Source: JABDBE01 sp049585795 (GTDB lineage: Bacteria > Acidobacteriota > Terriglobia > Terriglobales > Acidobacteriaceae). From it: a stretch of 64,000 nt of DNA. Shown piece by piece: positions 1 to 8,891 of the stretch. The position numbers and the translations under genes are program-made. The stretch covers positions 62,001 through 126,000 of the forward strand of contig JBAVAQ010000024.1 in assembly GCA_049585795.1 (NCBI GenBank). The letters are read 5' to 3'. A model generated the notes under the pieces. The model was not told where the DNA came from and did no database searches. It was given only the letters and a program-made list of their open reading frames with translations. How positions within the stretch are numbered: the first letter of the stretch is position 1; every line of letters starts with the position of its first letter.

Positions 1-1
1 G

Positions 2-1366
2 AAGCAGCCCTTCACCTTGCGGTTCGTGGGCTACGATAAGCTTCGAGTGGTAACTCGGGTCGTGGCCGTGCTCTCGGAGTCAAACCCCTATCCGCTGGTC
101 CTTGCGCCAAGCGGAGAATGCCTAGTTGTGCTGGAAGACAATCCGTTCTATGCGACTTCCGGAGGACAGGCCGCAGACCATGGATGGCTATACAGTGCCG
201 ACGGCAACCGTCTTTTCGCCGAGGTCGTCGACTGTCAGGCCCCGGTCAAGGGCGTCGCCGTACTCACGATCCTTAACAGGCCTGAGAGCGAGATACAGGT
301 CGGTGGCATGGTAACGGCGGTGGTGGACGTCAGCCGGCGTTTGTCCACCATGCGCAACCACACGGCCACGCATCTTCTGCAGGCTGGACTGCGCGAAGTT
401 CTGGGCAAACACGTGAAGCAGGCGGGATCGCTGGTCGCACCCGATCATCTGCGGTTCGACTTCTCGCACTTCACCGGCGTTGCCGACGAAGAACTGCAAG
501 ACATCGAAGACCTGATCAACAAGGAAGTCCTGCGCAACCAGAAGATCGAAGTGATTGAGAATGTGCCCATCGATGTCGCGATCAACGAATACAAAGCGAT
601 GGCCTTGTTCGGAGAAAAATATGGTGACCGGGTTCGGGTCATCAAGATCGGAGATTTCTCCACCGAACTCTGCGGCGGTACGCACACGAACGCGACTGGA
701 GAAATAGGCCTGATCAAAGTTTTGAAAGAAGGCAGTGTGTCGTCCGGAGTGCGCCGCATTGAGGCGGTGACCGGTGAAGGCTCGCTGCATCACTTTCAGA
801 AAGATCACAAGCTGGAGAGCGTGGTAGCAAGCTTTGTCGGACCCACCCTTTCGCAAAAGGCGCGAAAGGATGGGGCACCCGCAGATGGCGACGACATGGC
901 TTCTCCCGCCGAAGCATTAAAAGTCGAACTGGACAAAAAGGACTCCGAGATCAGGCGCCTGCAGCGCGAGCTCGATCAGGCTCGCATGAAGTCGGCATCG
1001 TCGACCGTAGCCTCGGTCACCGACAAGATCAAAGACATCCACGGCGTCAAAGTCCTCGCCCACCGCGTGGATAATCTCGAACGCCCGCAGATGCGGACGC
1101 TGGTCGATCAACTCCGTGACAAGCTGGGGTCGGGCGTCGTCGTGCTGGGCTCGGCCACGAACGGCAATGTTTCACTGATAGTCGGCGTAACCAAAGATCT
1201 CACGCAGAAAATCCAAGCCGGCAAAGTCATCGGCCCGGTAGCGCAAAAAGTAGGCGGCAAAGGCGGCGGCCGGCCCGATCTAGCCGAGGCCGGCGGTAAA
1301 GATCCCGCCGCATTGGATGCGGCGTTGGCAGGAGCGTATGCGGTGGTAGAGTCCCTATTGACATGA
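2..1366 (+). CDS. alaS: Alanyl-tRNA synthetase, C-terminal part (5' end cut by window)
   Basis: AlaRS charges tRNA-Ala with alanine in the cytoplasm and edits mischarged Ser or Gly. Only the editing and C-terminal regions are present. The frame is open from base 2, so the TTG at 17 is internal and not the true start. Visible are the beta-barrel segment with SGGQAADHGW, the zinc-binding editing motif NHTATHLL (HxxxH, near 352-375), and CGGTHTN (CxxxH, near 671-690). A coiled coil follows, and then the DHHA1 tail ending in a Gly-rich KVGGKGGGRPDLAEAGG stretch. This tail is diagnostic of the family. The catalytic domain lies upstream of the window. Confidence 0.97.
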   Translation, partial: KQPFTLRFVGYDKLRVVTRVVAVLSESNPYPLVLAPSGECLVVLEDNPFYATSGGQAADHGWLYSADGNRLFAEVVDCQAPVKGVAVLTILNRPESEIQVGGMVTAVVDVSRRLSTMRNHTATHLLQAGLREVLGKHVKQAGSLVAPDHLRFDFSHFTGVADEELQDIEDLINKEVLRNQKIEVIENVPIDVAINEYKAMALFGEKYGDRVRVIKIGDFSTELCGGTHTNATGEIGLIKVLKEGSVSSGVRRIEAVTGEGSLHHFQKDHKLESVVASFVGPTLSQKARKDGAPADGDDMASPAEALKVELDKKDSEIRRLQRELDQARMKSASSTVASVTDKIKDIHGVKVLAHRVDNLERPQMRTLVDQLRDKLGSGVVVLGSATNGNVSLIVGVTKDLTQKIQAGKVIGPVAQKVGGKGGGRPDLAEAGGKDPAALDAALAGAYAVVESLLT

Positions 1367-1456
1367 CCCATGCGGGGTGGAATTCTTGTACCGCCGCTTT
1401 GCGGAAGCCCAACGGCAAAGTCAGAGGCGGCAGACACGAGTGCCCGCCCCACATGG
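1367..1456. repeat. Intergenic repeat with inverted ends
   Basis: The arm CCCATGCGGGGTGG (1367-1380) is mirrored by CCCGCCCCACATGG (1443-1456), so the segment between alaS and the next gene can fold back on itself. It resembles short dispersed intergenic repeats common in this type of genome. An open frame runs through it from 1377, but the protein it would add has no domain-like character. Confidence 0.35.
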
Positions 1457-1466
1457 CGACCGCATC

Positions 1467-1844
1467 ATGGAGTCTGCTATGGAAGACCGCATACGGCTCA
1501 TTACGCATAAGGGCAAGGCGATTCTGCTGGTGGATATATCCCACTGCTCGGCCGCCGAGCTACTGAAGATTTCCCGGCTGGTGCCACGCTTTGTCATGCC
1601 TGAGCCGCGCAGTTCGGTGCTGCTTCTGGCCGATTTCACCGGCGCTGAATTCGATCGCGAGGCCATCACCAGTATGAAAGAAAGCGCTGTCTTCGACCGG
1701 CCTCACATCAAGAAATCGGCGTGGGTAGGAACGGAAAATCTGCCCCGCATCTTCTATGAGCACATCAAAACCTTTTCCCAACGCGAATTGCCGACCTTCA
1801 AGACGCGCGAAGAGGCCATGGATTGGCTGGTGACGGACGATTAA
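1467..1844 (+). CDS. SpoIIAA/STAS-like small protein
   Basis: A protein of about 125 residues with alternating beta and alpha segments: RIRLITHKGKAILLVDIS, then RSSVLLLADFTGAEFD, then an amphipathic C-terminus ending REEAMDWLVTDD. This pattern and the final 'eeAldWL' helix are typical of SpoIIAA-like/STAS proteins, a fold used in anti-anti-sigma factors and lipid binding. No phosphorylatable DSxG motif is obvious, so a partner-switch role is not shown. ATG codons at 1467 and 1479 are both possible starts. The frame extends upstream to 1377, but that part is the intergenic repeat. Function is unknown beyond the fold. Confidence 0.7.
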   Translation: MESAMEDRIRLITHKGKAILLVDISHCSAAELLKISRLVPRFVMPEPRSSVLLLADFTGAEFDREAITSMKESAVFDRPHIKKSAWVGTENLPRIFYEHIKTFSQRELPTFKTREEAMDWLVTDD

Positions 1845-1894
1845 TCAGACCGTGTGGCGCGGAGCGCCCCGCCCGTGAATCCTCTCATAAACTA

Positions 1895-2662
1895 CTAAGC
1901 CACTTCTTCCCGGCCGTCGCGGTGGCTCAACGTTGCGGCGAACAGTTCCGTGAGCTTTTGAAAAGCCCGCTCGGCCTGCGGCGGGTTATACACCGGGCTG
2001 TCCGATGCCGTCCAACTGTGATACGCATCCGGGTAAACTTCGCTCTCGTATTTTCCGCCCCACGTCTCCAAGGCGCGGTCGAGCTTCATGATCGCCTCTT
2101 CCGGCATGCTGCGATCGTTGGTGGCATGCGCGAAATACAAGCGTGCTTTGATACGAGGCAACGTCAGGTGGGGACTGGTTGGCGCATCGGTAAAAAGTCC
2201 GCCGCCATGAAAGGAAGCGGCTGCGGCGATTTTATCGGGCAGAGCGGCAGCGGTGTGCAAAGCCATTTTTCCGGTGAAACAATATCCCACCACGCCCATC
2301 GCGCCTGGGCGAACGCAATCCTGCGACGCCAGAAACCCGATGTACGCGGCCGCATCTTGCTCCATCGCCTCGGGCGTCAACGGTTGCGACAGCTCGGCTA
2401 GCCGCTGCTTGGCTGCGTCCCCGCTCAGCGATCGCAGCGGCGGTTGTAGCGGTGTTCGGCCGGTGCGATAGAAAACGTTCGGCATCAGAACCGCATAGCC
2501 CACGTCGGCCAGTCGGCCCGCAGCTTCCCGGTTGGAAGCACGAATGCCACCGATGTCGGTAAGATAAAGAACGCCGGGCCAGCGCCCGTCCCCGTCGGGG
2601 CAATATAGAAAACCCTCTGATGACCCGTCTCGCGTGGGAACCTCAATCCTGCGTTCTTTCAT
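1895..2662 (-). CDS. Dienelactone hydrolase family protein
   Basis: A cytoplasmic alpha/beta hydrolase of 255 residues, the usual size for carboxymethylenebutenolidase. The nucleophile elbow is GYCFTG with Cys128. Asp183 (ATNDRS) and His215 (AYHSW) complete a Cys-Asp-His triad typical of this family, which opens dienelactone rings in aromatic degradation and also serves more general esterase roles. It lies 63 bp downstream of the Rieske oxygenase gene on the same strand, so the two are probably co-transcribed. This suggests an oxygenase/hydrolase pair acting on an aromatic or lactone substrate. The actual substrate cannot be read from sequence. Confidence 0.88.
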   Translation of the reverse strand: MKERRIEVPTRDGSSEGFLYCPDGDGRWPGVLYLTDIGGIRASNREAAGRLADVGYAVLMPNVFYRTGRTPLQPPLRSLSGDAAKQRLAELSQPLTPEAMEQDAAAYIGFLASQDCVRPGAMGVVGYCFTGKMALHTAAALPDKIAAAASFHGGGLFTDAPTSPHLTLPRIKARLYFAHATNDRSMPEEAIMKLDRALETWGGKYESEVYPDAYHSWTASDSPVYNPPQAERAFQKLTELFAATLSHRDGREEVA

Positions 2663-2725
2663 TTCTTCTCCGATTTCTCCTTTCGCAAGTCTGCATAACC
2701 ACGATTAGATGCCATGCGCGCGCGA

Positions 2726-3841
2726 CTAGCTTCTCCACCTGAGCGTAACCGGCCCGTTCATGGGATGACGCATTTCGCCGCCCGTGCGCCGTGACTCCTG
2801 ATATGCCGCTTTCAACTGGAAATACCATTTCGCCGGACGATCCGCGTCATCGATCAGCATGAGATGCGGATCGTACTTCAACCCTTCCGACTGATTCTCC
2901 ATGGTCTGCCGATCTTGTTCGACAAACTTCGCAAACACAAACTTCAGCAGCGACGGCCCAAACGGCACCCAGTGGAAAATGTTCCAGCAAGCCACCACAT
3001 CGATGCGGCAATGGCTGCGCGTAATGGGCGTCACCGTGGTCAGGCTGGAGAACCAGTATTTCCCTGCTCGAATCGTCTCCAGCCGCAAGTTGGGCAGAAC
3101 AAAATCAATGGTGGTCGTAATCGAATCTGCATCCGCGTAAAGACGCAGCAGTTTGTAAGGCGCGCTGTTCGAACTGGGCGTGTGGGCGCTCATGCGAAAG
3201 CCCATCGGGATCGGCTCGAAGTTCTTTTGCTTCTCGTGAATGCTATGCCGGCTGCGCCACCACCAGGCTTGATGCACAAAGGGTCCGTGCGCCGGATCCA
3301 TCAGCCCGATGATGCCGTGGTCCACGCTGCAGGGCAGGTCCGCAGTCAGGTAGGCGATCTTGTACTTTCCCCCGAAAATGGGGACGCGCGGAGCGGGAAA
3401 AGCCGGCTCGACTGCTTTCGAAAAGCCAGCCCCCAGCGGAGGCGGCTCGGGGATGAATGCCCAAATGTAGTCGTCGTTTTCCTGGCAGGGATAACTGCCG
3501 GCATAAATACGATCCACTTTCAAATCCTGATCGGAAGTTAGCGAGGGAATGAGCCGGCACTGGCCGGACTGCCCGTCGAACTTCCAGCCGTGATAGCTGC
3601 ATTCCAAGCTCTGGCCGTCAAACCGCCCGCAAGAAAGCGGCATTCCCCGATGTGGACAGGCATCGCGCAAAGCGAAGGGCTTTGCGTGGCGGTCGCGGCC
3701 AATCACCAGAGGCGTTTCCAGCAACATGGTTTTGTGCAGAGAATTGCGGGTAACCTGTTCGCTGGGCAGGGCGCGGTACCAAAAGCCGTGGAGCATCAGC
3801 GAGTCCGGCATCTGCCGTGAGGAAGTTCCCAAGTCACTCAT
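2726..3841 (-). CDS. Rieske [2Fe-2S] oxygenase, large subunit
   Basis: A 371-residue ring-hydroxylating or demethylating oxygenase. The Rieske cluster ligands are Cys62, His64, Cys81 and His84 (CPH...CSYHGW). The mononuclear iron motif DPAHGPFVH in the middle supplies the two histidines. The domain order and length match single-component-type oxygenases such as VanA or pheophorbide oxygenase-like proteins rather than dioxygenase alpha subunits with a beta partner. No reductase gene is adjacent. It probably forms an operon with the downstream dienelactone hydrolase gene. The substrate is unknown. Confidence 0.9.
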   Translation of the reverse strand: MSDLGTSSRQMPDSLMLHGFWYRALPSEQVTRNSLHKTMLLETPLVIGRDRHAKPFALRDACPHRGMPLSCGRFDGQSLECSYHGWKFDGQSGQCRLIPSLTSDQDLKVDRIYAGSYPCQENDDYIWAFIPEPPPLGAGFSKAVEPAFPAPRVPIFGGKYKIAYLTADLPCSVDHGIIGLMDPAHGPFVHQAWWWRSRHSIHEKQKNFEPIPMGFRMSAHTPSSNSAPYKLLRLYADADSITTTIDFVLPNLRLETIRAGKYWFSSLTTVTPITRSHCRIDVVACWNIFHWVPFGPSLLKFVFAKFVEQDRQTMENQSEGLKYDPHLMLIDDADRPAKWYFQLKAAYQESRRTGGEMRHPMNGPVTLRWRS

Positions 3842-4209
3842 GAGGAATCACAGGCAGCCTACTACACCAAGGAAAGTTTGTGGAGGACGGTCGCCGTCGC
3901 CCCTCCAAGTCATCCCCACGCCTCGAAAAGTACGCGGGCAGCCAGACGGGCGGCGGCACCCGTCCCCCCTGACCACGTTACCTATCCAGTAACACATGTG
4001 TTTTCAATTGCTTGCGTAGATTACCATCGTGGTTCAATACTCCTTTGGTAAGTTGCTGCGCACTCCCCACCCACCTATAATTGATCCACTCTGGATTTAG
4101 GATTCTCCGTCAGGTTCCGGGTGGGTGGGCGCGGATCTTTTTGTTCGCGTCGAACTTCTTCACGCGGATGGTCTCTTGACCGTCTTGCGTGGTGATTCAG
4201 CACCCGGCT
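3842..4209. other. Divergent intergenic region with palindrome
   Basis: About 370 bp separate the Rieske gene from the lytic transglycosylase gene, and both genes read outward. A 12-bp perfect palindrome AACACATGTGTT lies at 3991-4002 and could be an operator for either gene. No convincing ORF is present. Confidence 0.4.
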
Positions 4210-5049
4210 ATGCGAAAACGCCTGCAACTCGCCCTGATGGCTAGTCCCGTAATCGCGACCTTCCTTTCGTTCACCATGCCATATGTGCAGGCAGAAAGCG
4301 GTGCTGCCGAAGTCATCACCAGCACCGACGACAATGGCCGGAAAGTCTATGTCAATGAGTCCTTTCCGGTCGCCACAAATACGCGTGCGGAAGTTCCAGC
4401 CCGGCGCAGTTCGCTGGCCTTCTGGAGCACCACGGAGCATCGCTGGAAACCGGTTCCTTCCGCTAATATCCGGGCAGCCCGCTCGGCTGCGGCGGAGGTC
4501 AACCATTACCTTGGCGACCAACCCGGCGAGAGCGCGCCGCTCCCGAACTTTGTCCGTGGAAAATCGTTCTCTCCGCAGGAAATCGATTCCGCCATTGAAC
4601 AGGCGGCCTCACGACATAACGTCGATCCCAACCTGGTGCGTGCCGTCATCAAGGTGGAGTCTAACTTCAATCCCAACGCGGTTTCCCGCAAGGGGGCGAT
4701 GGGCTTGATGCAACTGATGCCGCAGACGGCACGGCAGCTCAATGTGGCCAATCCTTTCGATCCGCAACAAAATGTGGACGCCGGGGTTCGTCATCTAAAG
4801 CAGCTCATGGAGAACTACGGCGGCGATGTCAGGCTGACCCTCGCTGCTTACAACGCAGGTCAGGGAGCCGTAGCGCGCAGCGCCGGGGTTCCCCATTTTG
4901 CCGAGACTCGAAACTACGTGAAGCGGATTACACAACTTTATTACGGAGGATCGGATCCGGGCTCCCGCGATCTGGAAAGCCCCATGCACGATCCCATTCA
5001 TGTGGAGCGCGACGCCAGAGGCGTACTCCACATCACCAACACCGAGTGA
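4210..5049 (+). CDS. Soluble lytic transglycosylase (SLT domain), exported
   Basis: Cleaves peptidoglycan glycan strands in the periplasm. With the ATG at 4210 the protein begins RKRLQLALMASPV followed by a hydrophobic stretch ending VQA, a signal peptide. An upstream in-frame GTG at 4189 would only lengthen the leader. The C-terminal half is an SLT/GEWL domain: VIKVESNFNP carries the catalytic Glu, followed by GLMQLMP and AYNAGQGAV. The N-terminal ~90 residues include a DUF4124-like segment with a 'DDNGRKVYVNE' pattern. The next gene encodes an amidase, so this is a cell-wall remodelling pair on one strand. Confidence 0.92.
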   Translation: MRKRLQLALMASPVIATFLSFTMPYVQAESGAAEVITSTDDNGRKVYVNESFPVATNTRAEVPARRSSLAFWSTTEHRWKPVPSANIRAARSAAAEVNHYLGDQPGESAPLPNFVRGKSFSPQEIDSAIEQAASRHNVDPNLVRAVIKVESNFNPNAVSRKGAMGLMQLMPQTARQLNVANPFDPQQNVDAGVRHLKQLMENYGGDVRLTLAAYNAGQGAVARSAGVPHFAETRNYVKRITQLYYGGSDPGSRDLESPMHDPIHVERDARGVLHITNTE

Positions 5050-5084
5050 GACCGCGCGTTCTTGCGAAGGCCGATCTCGCGGAG

Positions 5085-5165
5085 AAAACGTTTTGGGAAG
5101 GGCACGGCTTGAGCCGTGCCGCTATGAGCCAACAAAGACGCGGGCTTTAGCCCCTGAGGCAAAGG
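5085..5165 (+). repeat. Intergenic hairpin repeat
   Basis: The hairpin GGCACGGCTTGAGCCGTGCC and the following 'gcgggctttagcccctgag' segment form two small stem-loops. A close relative occurs at 35318-35395. This is a dispersed repeat family in the genome, not a gene. Confidence 0.6.
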
Positions 5166-5206
5166 TTCTCTCAGGTTTCGACGTACAGCGATTACGGGCA
5201 GTTCAA

Positions 5207-7471
5207 TTGAAGACCCTTCGAATTCAACGCGCGCTGCGCTGGAGTGCGGCTGTGTTTGCGCTGCTGCTCCCTGCGATGGCTCACGCCCGCGTGCATAAAT
5301 CCAGGACCTGGGCCGACTCCCAATTTGCCGCCGCCCAGCAGATGCAGGAGACCTTGGAGGTTCACCCGCTCGAAGATCGCACGCGCCACGACTATGAACG
5401 CGTGATCAACGCCTATCGCCGCGTTTATCTCGAAGCTCCAAGTTCGGGCCGGGCCGATCCCAGCGTGGTCGCGGCCGCCCAGATGACCGAGGAAATGGGA
5501 CGCCGCTTCGACGATCCCGACATATTGCGCTCGGCCATCCAGCAATACGAATTCCTGCGCCGAGAATATCCCGGCAGCAAGGCTCGCTTCGACGCGCTCT
5601 TCCGCATTGGTGAAATTTACAAAGACGACCTGCACGACAAAACTCGTGCCGACGCCACCTTCGAAGAATTTCTGCGGCGCTATCCGCGCAACCAATTCGC
5701 TGAGGCCGCGCGCCACGCATTGGCCGAACCAGCGCAGAAGCAGGCCAGTCTGAAGTCGAAGCATGGCGCTCAGGCAACGAACGAGGATGCCAAAGCGCTC
5801 AAGCTCACCTCCGATTCCGACGACGAAGCCAAAGACGGAGAGAAAAACGCGGAGAAAGATGATTCCATCAAAGACGCCGATCTACCGGCTGAGGCCGAAA
5901 ACGAAAAGCCGTCGCGCGTCCTCGGAGTTCGCCACTGGTCTACGCCCGAGTACACGCGGGTGGCGATCGATCTCGAACAGGGCGTCAAATATCGGGCGCA
6001 AGAAATCAACAACCCCGACCGCGTGTTTTTTGATCTGCTGAACACCAAGGTCGATCGGACGCTGGCGGGCAAGACTTTCGATGTGAGCGATGGCCTGCTG
6101 AAGGATATCCGCATGGCGCAGTTCACAGCGGGACGCACCCGCGTCGTGCTCGACCTCGACGAACGCTCCCGGTTCCAAGCGTCCCTGCAATCGAATCCAC
6201 CCCGGCTCATCATCGATATTCGCAACCGAGACGTTCCCGATGGGACCGCTGCCAAAGCGCCGTCCCTAAACGATGCGGCTTCGATGATCGCGACGGCGGA
6301 TGACGTAAGTACGCCAAACAAAACCGAGCCTAATTCCATTGCCGACGATAACGACGAATCCCCTTCGCCAGCGTCGACCCGGAAAGCGGTACGACGCAAC
6401 ACCGTCGTGGTCAGCAACGGTGTGAAAAAGACCATCGTCGATGCCGACGATGACGAGCCCGCGCCAGACGATTCCACCGCGAAAGATCTCACTCCCAAAG
6501 ACCTCGCGGCCAAAGATAAGGATGCAGGAAAAAATAACAACAAAGACAAAGACATCGTCGCCAAGCTCGACCGGGCTGAGCTCGGACCCGGAGACCCAAA
6601 CGAAGAAAAGCCCAGGCCCGCCGCCGCAACTCCAGGCACAACGTCCGACGTAAAGCCATCGAGACGAAAGCGCAAGAGCCAAACCGCCGAGCTCGATGTT
6701 CGCGAGGCCCAACCTACCGCCAGCGGCGAGCGTTCGTTAACCCGCGTGCTCGGGCTGAAAATCGGCAAAATCGTAATCGATCCCGGCCACGGAGGCCACG
6801 ATACCGGCACGATCGGCCCCAACGGCCTCGAAGAGAAAGATCTGGTTCTCGACGTGAGTCGTCGCCTGGGCAAGCTGCTGCAAACCCGCCTCGGTGCCGA
6901 AGTTATTTACACTCGCAAAGACGACACCTTCATTCCGCTCGAGACTCGAACCGCGATCGCCAATCAGGAAGGCGCGGATCTTTTTATTTCCGTCCATGCC
7001 AACTCCAGCCACGACCCCGATGCCCGGGGAGTCGAAACCTATTATTTGAATTTCACTTCTTCTCCCGACGCACTCGAAGTTGCCGCCCGTGAAAATGCGG
7101 TCTCGGAAACATCCATTCACCAGCTCCAGGACCTGGTGAAGAAGATCGCGCTGAAAGAAAAGATCGATGAATCGCAGGAATTCGCCACTGACGTGCAGAG
7201 CTCTCTGCACAGCGGCTTGGCCGCAAAGAATCCGGGCGAGCGCGACCGCGGGGTGAAAAAAGCTCCCTTCATCGTACTTATCGGCGCCAATATGCCCTCG
7301 ATTCTGGCGGAAATTTCCTTCGTCAGCAATCCCGGGGACGAACGCCGTCTGGAGACTGCCGAATACCGCCAGAAGATCGCCGAATCACTCTACCGCGGCA
7401 TCGCCAAATACGTCAGCGGCCTGAGCGGCGTAAAAGTAGCCAGCAAGATCGACAAAGACCCAAGCCACTAA
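5207..7471 (+). CDS. N-acetylmuramoyl-L-alanine amidase with TPR and AMIN domains
   Basis: A secreted cell-wall hydrolase that removes stem peptides from muramic acid. The TTG at 5207 is the best start because it gives KTLRIQRALRWSAAVFALLLP...AHA, a clean signal peptide; the frame upstream of it is intergenic repeat. Next come TPR-like helices (about residues 40-170), a charged linker, an AMIN domain (VLGVRHWSTPEYTRVAIDL... to RLIIDIRN), a very long acidic/basic low-complexity linker, and a C-terminal amidase_3 domain. Zinc ligands and catalytic residues are visible in IDPGHGGHDTG, GLEEKDL, SVHANSS and ILAEISF. At about 754 residues it is longer than AmiC because of the TPR region and linker. 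Confidence 0.92.
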   Translation: MKTLRIQRALRWSAAVFALLLPAMAHARVHKSRTWADSQFAAAQQMQETLEVHPLEDRTRHDYERVINAYRRVYLEAPSSGRADPSVVAAAQMTEEMGRRFDDPDILRSAIQQYEFLRREYPGSKARFDALFRIGEIYKDDLHDKTRADATFEEFLRRYPRNQFAEAARHALAEPAQKQASLKSKHGAQATNEDAKALKLTSDSDDEAKDGEKNAEKDDSIKDADLPAEAENEKPSRVLGVRHWSTPEYTRVAIDLEQGVKYRAQEINNPDRVFFDLLNTKVDRTLAGKTFDVSDGLLKDIRMAQFTAGRTRVVLDLDERSRFQASLQSNPPRLIIDIRNRDVPDGTAAKAPSLNDAASMIATADDVSTPNKTEPNSIADDNDESPSPASTRKAVRRNTVVVSNGVKKTIVDADDDEPAPDDSTAKDLTPKDLAAKDKDAGKNNNKDKDIVAKLDRAELGPGDPNEEKPRPAAATPGTTSDVKPSRRKRKSQTAELDVREAQPTASGERSLTRVLGLKIGKIVIDPGHGGHDTGTIGPNGLEEKDLVLDVSRRLGKLLQTRLGAEVIYTRKDDTFIPLETRTAIANQEGADLFISVHANSSHDPDARGVETYYLNFTSSPDALEVAARENAVSETSIHQLQDLVKKIALKEKIDESQEFATDVQSSLHSGLAAKNPGERDRGVKKAPFIVLIGANMPSILAEISFVSNPGDERRLETAEYRQKIAESLYRGIAKYVSGLSGVKVASKIDKDPSH

Positions 7472-7556
7472 CGTAGGCGCGGCCGTCCCCGCTCCGCGCA
7501 AAAAGATAGAAACTCCGAGCCTAGCTCTTTCCCCTCCCATCCGTTATGATCTCGCC

Positions 7557-8255
7557 TTGCACGCAAAAATAGTTCCGGCGACGCTCCTACTCCTGCTATT
7601 GTTTCTCGCTGCTCGATCAACGAGCGCAGCGGACGGCAACCATCCCCCCGCCTCCGCAGCTCAGCCCGCTGCGTTCTCCGCCGACAACTTCGACTGGCGC
7701 GACATCGTGCCCTATCTCTTCGACGCGGCCGCTCTGCCCGGAGAGCAAGGCATTCAGGCAGTTTTGGAGAACTCCAAAGTGCTCCGCCTCTATGTCGGCA
7801 ATGTGGTTCGAGCCGAGTGCAGTCCGCACAAGGGACCCTGCGCCACGACCGCCGATAGTTCGACCCTGGACAAGGAAGTGAGCAAACGGATTGACGAGAT
7901 TGTTCAGGAAGGGATGCTCCATCAGCATAAATCGGCAATCGTCGACTATCAACTGACGCGCCAGCCGTTTCCTTTCTCCGAAATTGCCGCGATTAAAAGC
8001 GAGAAGAACCAGGAAACCTATTTTATGCTTGCGCTTACCGGCCGCAGCTATACCGTTACGCAGCTGCAGGCCAAGTACGGAGCCCCGTATGACACCGACA
8101 TCGTTCAGTGGTATAGCGTTTTCAAATACCGGCTGGATAGCCCGCATTACACCAGCAAGGCAGTCTTCGAGGTTGATCCCGTCGACGGCGCAGTCCTCAA
8201 GGTAGCCATCAGCCTGAAACTCAAGAAAGCCAAGAAGGAAAAGAACCTCCCCTAG
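7557..8255 (+). CDS. Secreted protein of unknown function
   Basis: The N-terminus (TTG start) reads HAKIVPATLLLLLLFLAARSTSA and is a signal peptide. The remaining ~210 residues show no family I recognise. Features include a CxxxxxxC pair (ECSPHKGPC) that could form a disulfide, and a C-terminal YRLDSPHYTSKAVFEVDPVDGAVLKV segment resembling PepSY-like or beta-sheet elements. It ends in a lysine-rich tail. The TTG start is uncertain, as no strong ribosome-binding site is seen. Confidence 0.6.
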   Translation: MHAKIVPATLLLLLLFLAARSTSAADGNHPPASAAQPAAFSADNFDWRDIVPYLFDAAALPGEQGIQAVLENSKVLRLYVGNVVRAECSPHKGPCATTADSSTLDKEVSKRIDEIVQEGMLHQHKSAIVDYQLTRQPFPFSEIAAIKSEKNQETYFMLALTGRSYTVTQLQAKYGAPYDTDIVQWYSVFKYRLDSPHYTSKAVFEVDPVDGAVLKVAISLKLKKAKKEKNLP

Positions 8256-8374
8256 CATTCCGCAGGTGACATTCGTAATCTGCCGGTGCGCTTTTTGGAT
8301 GCCGGGAGCTTTCGCCGGCTGTTATGGTCTTGCGAGCGTGCGCACAAGTTCGTGCGCCCGTGCGACGAACTGGA

Positions 8375-8824
8375 ATGAACGCGATCAAGACCATCCTGTG
8401 TTGCCTTCTTCTTACTCTGGCAGCCTTTGCGCAGACGGCTCGCGAGAAAGACGATCCGCAATCGACCAAGCTGATCGTGCTCGAGCATCTTTGGAACGAG
8501 GCTCAGGTGCATCGCGACGAGCGCGCGTTGGAAGGCATGATTGCCGATTCTTTCTCAGACACGGAATGGGACGGCGAGGTCAGCGAGCGCGGCAAATTTC
8601 TCGCCGATATCAAAGACCCGAAGTTCAAACCTGACCTGGTGGCCATCCAGGATGTGAAGGTGAATCTGTATCACGACACCGGCGTGGTGACCGGCGTCTA
8701 TCACACCAAAGGCTCGTATAACGGCAAACCCTACGACCACCTCGGCCGCTTCACCGACACCTGGATTTTCGAGGATGGCAAGTGGGAGTGCGTCGCCAGC
8801 CACACCAGCCTGCTGAAGAAATAA
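8375..8824 (+). CDS. Secreted DUF4440/NTF2-like protein
   Basis: From the ATG at 8375 the product starts NAIKTILCCLLLTLAAFAQ, a signal peptide. A ~125-residue SnoaL/NTF2-like cone follows: LEHLWNEAQVHRDERALEGMIADSFSDTEWDGEV and ending GRFTDTWIFEDGKWECVASHTSLL. This is the DUF4440 pattern, usually a small-molecule binding or ketosteroid-isomerase-like fold. An upstream ATG/GTG extension from 8324 is unlikely because it would bury the signal peptide. It is the last chromosomal gene before the integrated element. Confidence 0.8.
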   Translation: MNAIKTILCCLLLTLAAFAQTAREKDDPQSTKLIVLEHLWNEAQVHRDERALEGMIADSFSDTEWDGEVSERGKFLADIKDPKFKPDLVAIQDVKVNLYHDTGVVTGVYHTKGSYNGKPYDHLGRFTDTWIFEDGKWECVASHTSLLKK

Positions 8825-8844
8825 CCCAAAGCTGCGATTGGAAT

Positions 8845-8891
8845 ATTGGTCGGGGCGATAGGATTTGAACCTACGACCCCCTGCGCCCAAG
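8845..8891 (-). repeat. attL: displaced 3' half of tRNA-Pro
   Basis: A 47-bp sequence identical to 21904-21950, the anticodon-loop-to-CCA half of the tRNA-Pro gene. It lacks the 5' half and is not a functional tRNA. It marks the left junction of an integrated element whose integrase lies at the other end, and it is the original 3' half displaced by integration. Confidence 0.92.

Noticed and set aside
5770..6873. 367-codon minus-strand frame opposite the amidase linker
   Set aside because: Ser/Arg-rich low complexity produced by the opposite strand of the charged linker.
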